64,000 nucleotides of DNA from Brachypodium distachyon (Eukaryota; Streptophyta; Magnoliopsida; Poales; Poaceae): contig NC_016131.3 in NCBI RefSeq assembly GCF_000005505.3, forward strand, positions 25,535,001-25,599,000, given 5' to 3'. The notes below the pieces were generated by a model. The model searched no databases. It worked only from the letters and a program-made list of their open reading frames with translations, and had not been told where the DNA came from. Numbering within the stretch: position 1 is the first letter of the stretch; each line of letters starts with the position of its first letter. Positions 45,854 to 59,270 of this stretch are shown piece after piece. The position numbers were made by a program, and so were the translations under genes.

Positions 45854-46961
45854 GGCTGCAATTCGGCAGCGGACGAGAACACGCACCTGGGGTAGGTGAC
45901 TGGGGGTTTATAGGCTTCGCCGGCGGTGGGGCTTTCGGGCGGGCGGCGGGCGGGGGCGAGGGTTTCGGCGGCGCCGGCGGAGAGAATTTTGTGGGGGAAT
46001 TCGGTGGGGTGGATTTAATCGGTCCTCGACTGCTCGCGATGAGATGCGGCGGTGGCGACAAATATCAGCCGCCGGGAGATGGACGGTGGAGAACGATCTG
46101 ACCTTTTTTTTTCCTTTTTTTTTCTTTGCAATTCAAATTTGGCCTCAATTGGTTATTATGTTCAGTAGAAATGTTTTTCCAGCTCAAAAAAAGGAGAGAG
46201 AGGAAAATGGTTATGTTTTTGCACGTGACTACAAAGAATATTTGATGAGTTGCAGACTAGGCCACATGGAGCATCAAATTTGTACTAGTCATTATTTTCT
46301 GACATGTATATTCCTGTAAAACTTTTTTTATATACAGAGAGATTTGGGTTGCAAGACAAAGCTAGAGTCAACTGAGAGCAGCGAACTTGTGAGTTGTGAT
46401 TTTATTTTACTATCTAATATAGATGTACAGCTAAATCTTACCTTAGTAAAGAGTTAGTAGGTATAACCAACTACTGTAATTCAAACTCGTTAGGTGCATT
46501 GTAAAACAATGAGGAGATTTGCTCAGATGCTTTGGTTGTTGCTTCGCTGGTGTCACCATTTTCCTCTGCCCGCAAATGACGCCAAAAACATCGATCAAAT
46601 CACGCTCACGCCATCAGCATGCATCAGAGCAAATGATTTGAGTGTCCCAGGTCAACACCAATAAACAGCAGCAACCCACACCAGTTAATCAAAGAACACC
46701 GAACTTTGTTTCTTTCGTAGTTTTCTGCGTTGAACTAACACTGCACAAACGAAAACAACGATACTCCACTCAGAAACACAACAGAAAACGTTCACAACAG
46801 CAGAGGGGAGGACACAGTAGGGAAGCTGCTGCTGGTTGCCAGCTCCAGCACATAATATCTACAAGCAGCACATCAGCTGGGACTTCTGGGGGCAAAGGTT
46901 CTTCTGGTCAGGACAAGGATCCAACACAGCCGGTTGCGACGAGGAAGGACGGCTTCAGGCT
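45854..46961. other. bZIP promoter and ERD7-like 3' region
   Basis: From 45854 to about 46080 the DNA is GC-rich, with GCGGGCGG-like words, and is the presumed bZIP promoter and leader. The rest is AT-rich, and its right end should hold the 3' UTR of the ERD7-like gene. No gene was seen. Confidence 0.45.
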
Positions 46962-49900
46962 CTACTTGCTCTTGCTGCTCTTCGCCCGGAGATCGGCGGC
47001 TCCGGCCTTGATGGTGGACTTGGCGAGTGACGTGGGCTTCAGGGCGCTCTTCGGGTTAAGGGCCTGACGGATCTTGAACACGGCCCATGCAGTCCCAATG
47101 GCGTGCCCGGCAGCGTCCATCCCTTCGTTCGTCGCAGCAGCGGCTTTCTCTCCGTACCTGAAGAAGAGGCAGCACAATGTAAAGGAGAATGCTCCGTGTT
47201 ATGGTACAACAGGGTGCAGGAAAAGGAATGTTTAGCAGAACAACACATACTTGTGGGATACAAGACCAGTTGTCACGGTCGAGGATGTGGATAGCACATC
47301 TTTCCCAGCCACCTCTACTGCGTCAGAGATTTTGCCTGTCGACATGGGTAAATGATACGTAAGCGGAATGGCGAGACCGAAGAGCTTGCCTATGGAAGCT
47401 AATCTACCAGATCAAGAATGTAAGTTCCCGTGTTACTTTAAAGAATGATGTTCAGGCACACAGAAATTCCATACACCTAACACGGAGAAACAACAAGGCA
47501 GTCGACATGCATATTTTGGTACAGAATAATTGGCCCGGGCAAGTGCAGAACAAAAGTGCTCCCAGGATATCACGTTATTATGACTTCAAATGACAAATCC
47601 CAGGAACAGATTATTTGATGAGCCGTAAACACTAACTCAATATGATGCTCAGGTTTCAGGAAGCATGGTGGCTTAGTTCACCATATTGAGCCAAGGCCAA
47701 GCCACATGCGAAGTAAAACATAATCATTCTCTCTGAACACAGCCTGCAGGACTTATTCTTCATGCAGGACGACATAATGACATAATGTGTGTAACTAAGC
47801 CATTTCAACTAAGGTACTGGCAATACCTTATCCAAGAATGGACAAGTTTGTGTCATATGAAACCAAAAGAACAAACGGAAGCGCATCCAACGCATGATTG
47901 CCTTCAACTAGTATTGTTTGATGTGCCCGTAAGTGGGGTGTTTTGTGTTTCAAGGCGTAAGGGATATGACTTATTCACCCACACTTCCATAGAAGTTCAA
48001 GTTAGTAATAGATGTAAAGAGTGAGATAATTGTTGCCTTCGGTAGTACAGAATAATGACGATCTGTTCAGTGATGCAATTTTAGCGCCATTTTTTAGTCA
48101 ATTAAAAGATGTCAACCTTCAGGCTCAGTATACCATGAATAAGAACAGTACACTCATTTTGAAAACAAGATCACATACCAAATCCATCAAGCGAAGCAAG
48201 AAGAATCTCTCCAGGCAACATACTAAAAAACTTCTTGCCAGCTTTTGAATTAGCCAACGAGCTTGTAAGATAGCCAGTAACCTTCACGACTCCAGACAAT
48301 ATTCCAGATGCCACTTTCTCAGACATTTTTGTCACCTTCTTAACCCTGTAAACAAAAGGTGCGCAGCGATTCTTTTAGACGTATTTGATTGATATTTTAA
48401 GTGTACAAACTCAAAGTTATGCAACTAAGCTTAAGGAAAACTAAAATCATGGGAATCATGAAAGCCTAGAAAAGACAAGAAATTCCAAAGAGACAACACA
48501 GTCAGCTGAACTGAACCAAGTAGCACAAGTTACTTGAAACATCACGTAACTAGAGATTAACAAGAGACCACTGATCAAGAACTATGACCATACTCACCCA
48601 ACACTGGGTTTAAACTCCGTATACATTCAAATGCATCCTTATGCTAAAAGGACATAACTATACTAGCTGCTCAACATTATGTGCACATAATGTACTTGGT
48701 AGTAAAGCAATTACATTTTCAAAACAAAACAAAATTAGTAGATACAAACAAAACAATCATTCGGTTTAAGTTAGTTGATATGCAAATAAAATCATCAAAA
48801 TCCGTCTACGTGAAAAAATCGTAACAATGCAGCTACAATCATGTGATCTTTCTTCACGAATGGTCAGGATTCTACATATATGACATAAACATTGAATCAA
48901 AGCTTTGCAAAAGTTAACAGAGAACCAGGAGCGCCAAACAACAGAACAACTAAAAATACATGCAACACCACCATGATTACACGAGTGATTTGCAGAGGCT
49001 ATCCCTACTTATCATAATTTTCTCCTAACTCAAATGAAACACCACTACAGAAGAATGAGATACACATGATGGCACACTGTATCAAGAATTAAACTGCTGA
49101 TCTTAGTATGAACTTGTGATGTGCCCAAAGCCTGAAGCATTTCCCACTGGATAAATCCGTATGACTTGAATATGCTTGAAAACACATTTGATATAGAAAC
49201 ATAGAAAGAAAGTGTTACCTTTGGATCCTTCTCAGCATCTCCGGGCTGACCTCGGCGTCAGTATCACCTGGCTGGATCCTCTTCCTGAGGACTTCATTCC
49301 CCCACCGGAGCCTATCCACCGTCATCACGCCACACCATATTATCCCCTTGGCCACGTTCTCAGCACCCCTCGCAATCGCCTTGGCCACGGCGCCGCCGTA
49401 CTCCTCCACATTGGGCGCGACAGCGGTCCAGTACGCGGCCGCCTCCACCTCGCCGCGGGCGCCACCGGCGAGCGCCTCGCTGCCAGCGACGGAATGGACG
49501 GAGAAGCTGGTGTAGGCGCCGAGCACGGCGTCGAGGCGCGGGTCGGGGGCGGAGAGCGTGAGGCCGTAGTGGAGCGGGTCGGGGCTGGGGTCGTCGTGGG
49601 ATGCGGGGACGGCGAGGGAGAAGGAGTAGTGGCGCGGGTCGAGCTTGACGGCGGCGACGTCGCGGGCCAGCGGCCACTGGATGGGGCCGAGCAGCGCGGT
49701 GGCGGCGAGAGAGGCATCGCCGGCGCGGATGCGGCGCAGGGAGAGGTCGCCCGCGGCGAGCGGGTGGCTGCGGCGGCGGTCGATGAGGTGGAGCTGCGCG
49801 CCGGGGAGGCGGAGGAGCACGTCCTCCGAGGGCGGCGGCGCGCCGTCCGGGGTGGTCGGGATCTCGACGGGGGCGAGGTCGGCCATGGTCAGCGTCGGGT

Positions 49901-49988
49901 ACAGCGGCGGGGCCGAGGGGGCGGGGAAGCTAGGGTTAGTAGTAGTAGCAGGGCTGGTGGTGGTGGGGTAGTTGTAGGACGACGCCAT
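46962..49988 (-). CDS. ERD7: Senescence/dehydration-associated protein, ERD7-like
   Basis: Four exons, 49988-49219, 48345-48179, 47335-47251 and 47157-46962, join in frame to 405 residues with GT-AG introns. The Ser/Thr/Pro-rich start is MASSYNYPTTTSPATTTNPS. A domain around residues 50-180 has EDVLLRLPGAQLHLIDRRRS and LDPRHYSFSLAVPAS. The senescence domain then runs to near the end, with KAIARGAENVAKGIIWCGVM, GILSGVVKVTGYLTSSL, ISDAVEVAGKDVLSTSS, VVTTGLVSH-type and YGEKAAAATNEGMDAAGHA blocks. The C-terminus is basic. ERD7-type proteins bind membrane lipids and rise under drought, cold and senescence. The open frame continues upstream of 49988 but lacks an ATG there. Plastid naming in databases is not backed by a clear transit peptide here. 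Confidence 0.92.
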
Positions 49989-51494
49989 TGGGGACCTGCG
50001 GCACGGATGAGTCTTAAGGCGGGAAGGGATCAGCAGAGGGAAGAGCCGTGAGGAAGAGGGCGACGGCGGCGGCTTGTCGGCGGCGACGTGGCTGTTGTAT
50101 AGGGCTGCCCCCGCGCGTGCGTGGCGACGGGGAGTTCGCTGGTTCGTTGGGTCCACGCGGTTCAGGAAGGTGGGACCCAGCTTCGCGGTTTGGGGTGGTT
50201 TAATTCAATGGCGTGTGGGAGCTCATTGCAGTTGCTTTGCTTAGCTCGCTGACAATGATGGGCCCTTATGTCAGTGAGCTATTTGGCGGGTACGACCCGG
50301 TTGTTCTCTCTCAAGGACTGAAGCAATCTCCGGCCATGTGTTTCCCTCCACGAGTAAGCAATCTCGAGGACAACGATTGCCCTTTGGGAGGTCGGCTGGC
50401 CGGCTGGAAACTATTTTAATTTATGGTTTTGTTAATAAATTAAATTTGTCTAAATATGAAAGTGTGTATATATTAAAATACGTATGGATATATTATGCGA
50501 TATTTTGGTATTTAATACGAGACGGATGGAGTATATATTTTTTTGGATGACCAAGGATAATATTTTTTAAATTGTCTGATAATAGTCACTTCTGTTTGAT
50601 TCGTATAAAGCTAAGATTTAAGAAGTTCATAAAAAAACATGACTACAGCTATTGCTTACATTATCTGGTTGTCAGATCTTATGTCGTTACATAATTATAG
50701 CCATTTCAAAGCAAATACAGCAAAGTGAATTCATACTAGTATGATATTTTGTTTCGTAAGGACCAAATAGCCACTCGGCGATCGCTGGACCCAGCCCATC
50801 AGCCCAATGCCCTCCTTGCTGTTACAATCTGTCGAGCCGGCCCACTTCGCTTCCACGGCCTGAGTCCACCAAACTCCAGATTCGTGCGCGCGCCAATTCT
50901 TCCAGCTTTCACCCTCACGAGCTGCTTATCAATCTCCCAAGTCACTTTATCATCCAACCAGCGAATATATCCTAGCCTAGTGCCCTAGTCTACTCGCGCA
51001 ACTAGATAGAAATATCATCACAAGCAAAAAAGAAGGGGAATAGATACGAAAGGCAAGGTTAGGTTTCTATGCTCTTCTTCGCCTGCTCGATCGGATTCGA
51101 TTCCACATCCACCACGGTTTTGTTGCAACCGTCCACCTATCATCTGTCAAGCTCACAAATCGATTCATTTCCGAGGCCTTTTTTCAGAAAAGAATTCGAT
51201 CTTTTGGGGATTGTTTTGGATTGGGATTTTGCTAATATGTACATATATTCATTCATTCACCCATTCATTCAGCTATGCACAATGGCACAGCAAAGCAACA
51301 TCTAGTCTGACAGCCTTCGCCTTGGTCTTCAGTTTCAGCCTTCAGGGAGTAGATAGTGCTAGCGCTAGCTAAATGTTATTGCTTACACACATTCAGACGC
51401 CACAAAATTAAGCACCAAGCAAAACCAAAAATTAGCGGCTAATTAGGTAAGATTGCACGATTCTTAGAGCAGGCTAAGCAGTAGCTTGTCGTCC
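49989..51494. other. ERD7-like promoter and FON1-like 3' region
   Basis: The first 180 bases are GC-rich leader and promoter of the ERD7-like gene. A worn MITE-like piece lies at about 50445-50535 (AAATTTGTCTAAATATG, ending GAGACGGATGGAGTA). The last few hundred bases should be the 3' UTR of the receptor kinase gene. No gene was seen. Confidence 0.45.
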
Positions 51495-54400
51495 TCAGTA
51501 GGAGACGAGGAGGTCGTCGGGCTGGGCAGCATCGCCGGCGGCCGCGGCTGCGATGACGGGCTGCGAGAGCATTTGCACGACCTCGCGCATGGTGGGCCGG
51601 GCAGTGCTCGCTTCCTCGACGCACGCCATGGCCACGTCGTACAGGCCCGCCACCAACGCCACGGGTTCCGGGCTGAGGCGGCGATCGGCGATGGCTAGGA
51701 CGGCGGCGGCGGTGTCGGGAAGCTCGGCGGTGACCTTGTGAACCCAATGCACGATGTCTACGCCTTCACCGAACCCACCAACAGGGCGACGTCCCGTGAC
51801 GAGCTCCAGTAGCACCACGCCGAAGCTGTACACGTCGCTCTTCTCGTCCACCCGCAGCGTGTAAGCATACTCTGCCACGTCGGACGAAACAAACAGGATT
51901 TTTTAGTTAATCAGAATGATTAATGACACTGGATAATTGCTAATGGTAGCACACATAATCTGTCATCCAACAAAACCCTATCTGAATTAACGTCTACTCT
52001 GGCTTGTACCAATGGTCCAAGATATCTGAATCATTAAAAACCTAGAGGGAACCTTTGTCTTACCTCCAGTTGACATTAACACAGATGCGGGGCAACAAGA
52101 TATGCTGCCCGGACAAACTCATACCAGAATCCAAGAAATCAAGATGTGTAGTGCAGTCAGGACATCAATGATCAGTGTCACTATCACCAGTGCAGGCACT
52201 AGCAGCTCTGTTTCTGCTACCCCATTGATCCAAAGGCAACCTTTTCACCCTTGTCCTCTCCCTCTCAGGCCGACAGTGGTAAAATAAAACTAGGCTAGAA
52301 TCCAAGAACAAGCTGCAGTTCTAGAAGGGATGCATAGTCCACGCTTTGTCGATTTGTTTCTGATTAGAGCGTTTGCTAAAGCTTGTAGATTTTTCAAGTG
52401 TATAAACGATAGATGGATGTGTATATACATACCTGGGGCGATGTAGCCGTAGGAGCCGGCGATGGCGGACATGCACTCGGAGGCGCCATTGCCGCCGCCG
52501 GCACCAGCGCCGCCGAGGAACTTGGCGAGGCCGAAGTCGGCGACGTGCGCCTCGAACGCCGAATCGAGCAGTATGTTGTTGGACTTGACGTCCCGGTGGA
52601 TGATCCTGGGCGCGCAGTCATGGTGGAGGTAGCAGAGCCCCCTGGCCGCCTCGAGCGCCACCCTCGCCCTGGCCTCCCAGCCGAGGTGGCCGCCCTTGCC
52701 GCCATGGAGCATCTCGCCGAGGGAGCCGTTGGGCATGTACTCGTACAGCAGCAGGTTGGCCTCCCTGTTGGAGACGAAGCCCAGCAGCCTCACGATGTTC
52801 CGGTGCCTGATCCGGCCCAGCGTCGCCACCTCCGCCGAGAAGCCCCTGTCGCCGCCGGCCCCGCGGCCCACCAGCCGCTTGATGGCCAGCTCGGCCCCGA
52901 CGCTGCCGGTGCTGGAGGAGACGATGGCGCCGTGGTACACGATCCCGGCGCCGCCCTTGCCGATGATGTTGTCCTCCTTGAGGCACTCCACCACGTCCTC
53001 CGCCGAGAAGTCGAGCTTCTGGAACACCGTCATCTTCCACGCCCCCGACCGTCGCCGCGCCGCCTCTCGCCATGCCTCGCAGGCTTTCTTCGCGCCGATG
53101 AAGGCGGCGGCCAGCGCGAGGAAGACGGCCACCAGGCACGCCAGCGTCTTCTTCGAGTCCCAATGCCGCAGACCCCCGCCGGCCGCCGGAGACGAGGAAG
53201 ATGAAGATGAGCAGTCGTCGTTGTCGGCTCCGGCATTGCAGAGGCCGGGGTTGCCGAGGAAGGAGCTCTCGTTGAACACGAGGAACTGCCCCTGCGAAGG
53301 GACGGGGCCGGAGAGCCGGTTATAGGAGACGTCGAGCGTCGTGAGGCTCGTCATGTTGGCCATGGCGGGCGGGATGCTCCCTCCAATGGCGTTCCTGGAC
53401 AAATTCAGCGTGCACAGGATCTTGAGCGACGTCACGCTCTGGGGGATCTCGCCGGACAGGCGGTTGCGGCTGACGTCGACGGCGGCCAGCGACGCGCAGC
53501 TAGTGATCTCCTCGGGGATGGCGCCGGTGAGGGAGTTCCCGCTGACGTTGAGCCGCGACAGGTTCCTCAGCCTGCCGATCTCCGTCGGGAGCTCGCCGGA
53601 GAAGTTGTTGGACTCCAGCGACAGCGTCTGCAGCGCCGGGAGGTTGCCGATGGCCGCCGGTATCCTCCCACCAATCCCGTTGTTCCCCAGCAGCAGCATC
53701 CCGATTTTACCCCCGCCGATCACGTCGGGGAGCTCGCCGGAGAGCAGATTATCGGTGAGCTCCAGCATGTTGGCGTCCGGCAGGTCGAAGAGACCCGCCG
53801 GCACAGCACCGCTAAGGAAGTTCCTGCTCAGACGCACCCTGACGAGCGTCTTGCAGGCGCCGAGGGAAGCCGGGATCGGGCCGAAGAAGCCGTTGTCCAT
53901 GAGCACTAGCGTCTCGAGCTTGTTCCCCGCGCAGAGGTCCGGCGGCACGAGGCCCGTGAGATGGTTCGTGGTGACGTCGAGCGTCTTCAGCGGACCCTTC
54001 TTCCCCAGCCCCGGCGGGAGACTCCCCGTGAGGTTGTTCTCCCACAGCTGCAGCACCTCGAGCCCCGGGAGCTCCGCCACGAACGCCGGGATGTCCCCGC
54101 GGAGGTGGTTCCGGAACAGGTTGAGGAGTTTGAGATTACTCAGCTTCCCCAGGGAGACTGGGATTTCACCGGCGAGCTCGTTGACGGAGAGGTCGAGCGA
54201 CTGGAGGCTGGCGAGCTCGCCGAGCTCCGGCGGGATGGCGCCCTGGAGGCGGTTCCAGAGGAGGAAGAGCGTCTGGAGCTTGGACAGCTTGCCGAGCTCC
54301 GGCGGGACCGGGCCCGTGAGGTTGCAGCTGCTCATGTCGAGCCGCACGAGGCTCGCCAGCTCCCCGAACTCGGGGGGCACCCCGCCGTCGTACTGGTTGA

Positions 54401-55109
54401 AGTAGCCGAGGTAGAGGTCCTCGAGCTTCGCAAGCCTCGCGAGCTCCGGGGGCACGCGGCCGGAGAGCGCGTTGCCGTTGAGGCCGAGGTAGCGGAGCGA
54501 GGCGAGGTGGCCGTAGGACGGCGGGATCGGGCCGGAGAAGTAGTTGCCGCCGAGCTGGAGGTAGCGGAGGGTTGCCGAGTGGGGGGCGCCGAAGGGAGGG
54601 AGCGGGCCCGAGAGGTTGTTGTTGTAGCAGTCGAGGAGCTCGAGGGAAGGGAAGTACGGGGTGGTGGTGACGGAGTCGGGGAGGAAGAAGGGGCCGATGA
54701 GGTTGTTGTTGGAGAGGTTGAGGTGGCGGAGGTTGGGGAGGGAGGGGATGTTGGGGTGGAGGGGGAGGAGGCCGGGGAGGGAGCAGGCGGCGATGGTGAG
54801 GTTGGTGAGCGCGTCGAGGAGCGCGAGCTCCGGCGGGAGTTGGCCGCCGGTGTGGAGCGGGACGGAGGTGATGTTGATGGAGACGACGCGGGAGGTGGCT
54901 GGGTCGCAGGTGACGCCGGAGAAGCTGCAGTGGGATGGGGAGACGGCGGCCGGGTCCCAGTCGGCGAGCGCGGTGGATGGCGAGGACGAAGGGTTGGGGA
55001 CGAGGGCGGCCTTGAGCTTGGCGAGCGCGTAGATGTCGCGGTCCGGTGAGGCGGCGGCGTGTGGCCCGAGGAAGACGAAGAAGAAGAAGAGGATGATTGG
55101 GCGAGGCAT
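51495..55109 (-). CDS. FON1: CLAVATA1-type LRR receptor kinase (FON1 / TD1 orthologue)
   Basis: A plasma-membrane receptor kinase that limits floral meristem size by sensing CLE peptides; rice FON1 and maize TD1 are the named orthologues. Two exons, 55109-52433 and 51871-51495, join to 1017 residues. The single intron splits the kinase APE motif (IAP|EYAY), as in CLV1. A signal peptide ([20 protein letters not shown]) precedes the LRRNT cap (residues 22-70, [19 protein letters not shown]). About twenty LRRs extend to about 600 ([40 protein letters not shown]). The membrane helix is near 653-675. The kinase has GKGGAG, AIKRL Lys near 742, HRDVKSNN near 839 and DFGLAK near 857, so it should be active. 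The frame is open upstream to 55391 with further ATGs; 55109 gives the signal peptide and matches rice. Confidence 0.95.
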
Positions 55110-58100
55110 TGCGAATTTGCGATTGCGATTGCCGGCGGCGAAGGCCGGGAATGGGGATGGGGAGTGCATCGAGAGCGAGGCGGGAATAAAAGGAGGATGG
55201 TGGTGGAGAAGGGAATCAGAATACGGAGGGAAGGAATCGATGGGTGGAGGAATCGGAATCATGGCGATGACGGTGCATCGCACGGCATTGGCATGGTCTG
55301 CTCTGAGCAGTGAGAGTCGACGGAAAGGAGGAAGGAGGAAGAAGGCGAGAGGACGGGAGGCAGTAATGGAGGACGACGACGCGCAGGGCATAGGGGAAAA
55401 GCAAAGCTGCAGGGCTGACTGGGCTTGTAATTAAGATGGGTTTTGACGGGACGGGGCAGCCAGGCGCCCGTTCCCAGGGCCTAGCTAGCCCACTGTCAAC
55501 TGGGCTCTACTCACCTAGGCCTGCGGTGGCTTGCCACGGTCCAGTCCACGAAAAACCCGGCTAGTAAAACGGTGCTCCGTGCGTCTACGATATACGGATC
55601 CTCTTCGTATGCAAATCCGTGTACTAATTGGAGTGCGCAATGCAAGGCAGTGTGCCTTTGTTCTTCCTTTACTTTTTATTGCTGTACTCTATCAGTTCCA
55701 TAATTTTTGACATCTTTTAGGAATACATAAATTTATGCAAATTTGAGACAGAATTATGTAACCGAGGAATATTCTTATGGGAGTGGCACTGTGGCAGTGA
55801 TCCTCTGTTTACAAAAGGGATTTTTTTTTGCTGGTGAACAAAAAGGATCTTGACGTGGGCCCTGGATGGGAAACTTCAACGGGTGACTTTTTGTCCTTGT
55901 TGATATTCCAACGAAGCATTCATTCCTTTCCTTTCCATGGCAACCCCAACTCGAATATCTGCTGTAGCGGCTGCTTTGGCAATGGCCGGCTCCTTCTTTT
56001 TTTTCTCCTCCTTCTGTCGTGTGGGAGACAAAAGTTTGGACGCACCAAGCGCAGCAAGCAGAAGCAGCGAGCAAGTACTGCTGCCCTTCGCTGCTTTGAG
56101 AGTACCACGGCCTGGGTGGGTGGGTCCCACTTACTGACACGGTACTGCCATGCCTCTGGGTGGGCATGCATGTGTTGCCGTGGTTTCAGTTTCGGGCTTT
56201 CAGCTGAGCGCGGAGAATTGAAGCCGGATCAGGTGAACTGTTTGTCACGGAGTACTCGCTGTGTTTCGTAATTTTTATCGAAATATTACAAGTAATTAGC
56301 ATTTTTAGAATAGGTATATTTATTTTTGAACAAATTTGAGACAAGAAGAATTATGAATCGAAAAGACTGGTAAACTTGAAACCTGTATACCATAATTACG
56401 TTGTGTTGGAAGCAAAATCAGGGCGTGCGTTGCCGGCAGGGAGAAGGCAACCCACAGCACACGGCTTGCTATGCTGCAGCAGAGGATCGATCAACTCCGT
56501 AGCCTTTTCACCATCAAATAATCGAGTCCAGCCGAAAGCCAAAGCAAAGAAAGGCCCAAAAGTCTTCTTCTTTTCGACACTCTCGTCTGCACCTGCAGCC
56601 TCCTGCTCTGCCCTGCGGCTCCTGTACAGTGCCCAGCTAGTACTACTACTCTGCTACAGCCTAGTCTTTTTGCTGGCCTGAAACTGAAACCTGAAAGGGG
56701 CCCGTCCTATCCTGCCTTGGCGTAAAGACAAAGCCAGAGGAGTCCATCGATGGAGCTTGCGAGCGACACAATTAACGTCTGCCATGCAGTGCAGTGAGCC
56801 TCGAGTAGTAAACGGCAGTCGATCCATGATGGGGGCGTGGCGGCGGCGCCATTGGTTTTCCATCGATCGATCCCTAGCCGTTCATATGCACATGCTGTGC
56901 TATCTGGCTATCTGCTTCATCATCTTGTCCATTTATAATTTGACTCCCAAAAAATGGTCTTAAAGGCTAACGCGGTTTCATGTAACTATGCTGCTAATCG
57001 ATAAAAGTATGCAACTGCAAAATAGATATAAATATAAACATAACGTGTTCTACACCAAGATGTTAGCAGCTTAGTTATATGGAACACGCAGAAAAGAGTG
57101 TGCAGCGTGACGGCTCTCCCGAATCCTGACAATTAAGAAGCGCGCAAGTGGGGAGGATAAATCCTCCGGCCCCGGGTCTGATTATTTTGTGTCCATCATG
57201 GAGTTGACGAGCACGTAAAAACAACAAAACTGTGTCAACAAGGGGAATTAGAATCCAGACTCTCCACTATGGGTTTTCTTTATGTCTAGCTGTCCTAACT
57301 TGGTGCCACTTTGGCATATTAACGCTCGATCGACACACGGCATAAACAATTTTTCTTTTTTGAAAAGACACGGCATAAACTTTGCACTTACTCGACTCCG
57401 TCCATCGGCCACGGTAGTACTAAGCCAGCTTAGCTATCTATCTAGGTTAGACAACCATGATTGTCTGATTGATTGGCGCCCTGGTTGAATTATTAGACGT
57501 GTGCAGCTCAACAATGTTCATGGCAAAAGCGACAAAGGATGTTTTGTGGTTACAGTAGAATGTAGCAACAACATATATAATGTTCCTTCTCTGTTTACTT
57601 GCACCTGTACTTCTAGCTCCCTGTTTTGCTCCATTTAAAAACCAACCCACAAATGTGTGTGTATTTACTCAGCTATGAGTAGCATCCATACATGCATGTG
57701 TCAACCACTTGGCGTACGTTCACCCATCCATGATTCTCTCCACTTACACATAACCACAATCATGGCTACAAGAAAGAAGAAAGCTATATGCTGTTGCACG
57801 TTCGGCCAGGCAGTGTCTTCTTCTCATTCTTCCTTTCTGTCTTGTTTAAGAAGCCTTTTCTTCTCCTGCCGAAATAATTAGTACAGTATTGGGAATCACA
57901 CTAAGCTCCAGAGTTTAATCGCAAGAAAACGGCGTCCGTCCGTTGCAATGCATTGCATGCTGTGGGCAAGAAGAGGAACAGATGCCGCGCTCTTTTGTTA
58001 GGCAGTGGCATGACGCTGACACGTTTTGTTTTCCTTTTAGCGACGACGCTGACACGTCTACGCTCAATGCCGTTGACGCGTAGCTATTGGCGGAGCTGGG

Positions 58101-58299
58101 CCCAGGCCACGGCGCGGGTCGTCGTATATTTTTGCAGCCTGTAAGATTCAAGATTCGGGCCTCGGCCCGTGGTGCAGCACACCTCAGACCAGCGCAGACC
58201 TCCTGGACTGGCCCAGGCCATGAGGCTAACGAACAACGCAGAAATGGCCCAGAGGCCCAGACCAGCCCAGAGACGGGGATCAATCGAATCGGGGGACGG
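55110..58299. other. FON1-like promoter and intergenic region
   Basis: GC-rich with GGAGG and GATGG words to about 55400 (leader and promoter of the receptor kinase gene), then mixed. Worn MITE-like pieces occur at 55690-55765 (GTTCCATAATTTTTGACATC) and 56245-56370 (TTTCGTAATTTTTATCGAAA). No convincing gene is present. The largest frames show only random or shadow composition. Confidence 0.4.
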
Positions 58300-58454
58300 G
58301 AGGACTCCGGACTGCGTGTGAGAGACTCGAGAGAGAGGCTGCCGCCGCCGCCCGCCCTAACACACCGCCGGCCGTCGAAGCGCCGCCGCAGTCTCTCACA
58401 CTCTCGCCGCCCGGACAACTCCCACACGCCGCCGCCGCCGCCGCCGGGCATAAG
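58300..58454 (+). other. Putative 5' UTR exon of the small conserved gene
   Basis: A GC-rich leader with a CCGCCG run ends at CATAAG|GTTTTA (58454/58455). This pairs with the acceptor CTTCCTTGGCAG ending at 58982, 15 bases before the ATG at 58998. The left limit is an estimate. Confidence 0.5.
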
Positions 58455-58997
58455 GTTTTACTCTACCTCTCTTGCTACCTGGACCTTCTTCCCCTTTATC
58501 CATCTCCGTGACGCCCCAAGCTGCTGCCGCTTGCAGCAGCATCGGAAATCAGTGATGGTTTGGTTCAAGCGAATGGGTATCTATATACACAAGCTTTCGT
58601 AGCCAGAACTACGGGAGGGGATACGAGTTCCGGATCGATTTTCCGTTGTTGTTGTAGTTGGCAGGGGCACTGCCCAGTGGCTCATTGGTACAATTTTTGT
58701 CATACCTAGAGTCCTAGACTATATTATTCCCATTTTACTCTTTCAATCCAGTACTTGTTCCCTGTAAGAATTTACACTGCTTTGATCTCATCCCTGGAAG
58801 GTGAAGGCGCAACGAGCGATTAGTTTCAGAATCACGGTTGGTGACCATGAGCATAGTGATACAATTTTACTTTGCAGTGCTGAACAATTTGGCTACACAT
58901 CGTTATGTGAAAACGCCATATGAATGAATCTGTAGACCTCTCATCAAAGTTTCCACTTTTCTGCTCTGAACTTCCTTGGCAGGTTTAGCTGTCAAAG

Positions 58998-59270
58998 ATG
59001 GACCAAACGAGTGTCGCGGCGAGTCTTGATCCGAGAGCGAAGGCCACCTTGGTTCTCGGAGGAGAATCGTTCGCGGTCAGCTCTGAATCCGGTACCCTGT
59101 CGGAGCAGCTGGCCGTGATGAGGGAGAAGACCATGGCGATCCTCAAGGAATACATCACCAAGCACAATGCTCCGAACGATGTCCCTGATGAATCCATCGA
59201 GGGCTCATCTGATGAGGAAGGCCAAGCGCTTGCCAAAAACCCACCCAAGAAATCTAAGAAGCAGAAGTGA
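58998..59270 (+). CDS. Small conserved plant protein, function unknown
   Basis: Single coding exon of 90 residues: MDQTSVAASLDPRAKATLVL, then GGESFAVSSESGTLSEQLAV, MREKTMAILKEYITKHNAPN, an acidic DESIEGSSDEEG and a Lys-rich end (PPKKSKKQK). The composition is protein-like, with a central amphipathic helix and a nuclear-localisation-like tail. I believe near-identical small proteins exist in other grasses, but I do not know a function. Coding starts directly after a probable 5' UTR intron, an arrangement common for housekeeping plant genes. It converges on the pseudouridine synthase gene, with about 740 bases between stops. Confidence 0.75.
   Translation: MDQTSVAASLDPRAKATLVLGGESFAVSSESGTLSEQLAVMREKTMAILKEYITKHNAPNDVPDESIEGSSDEEGQALAKNPPKKSKKQK

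Noticed and set aside
47336..47345. ATGTCGACAG, close to the zinc-deficiency element RTGTCGACAY
   Set aside because: It lies at an internal splice acceptor of the ERD7-like gene and misses one position of the consensus, so it is probably chance.
53341..54405. 354-residue plus-strand frame opposite the FON1-like gene
   Set aside because: Antisense shadow of the LRR repeats; its own repeated motif is the reverse of the LRR codons.
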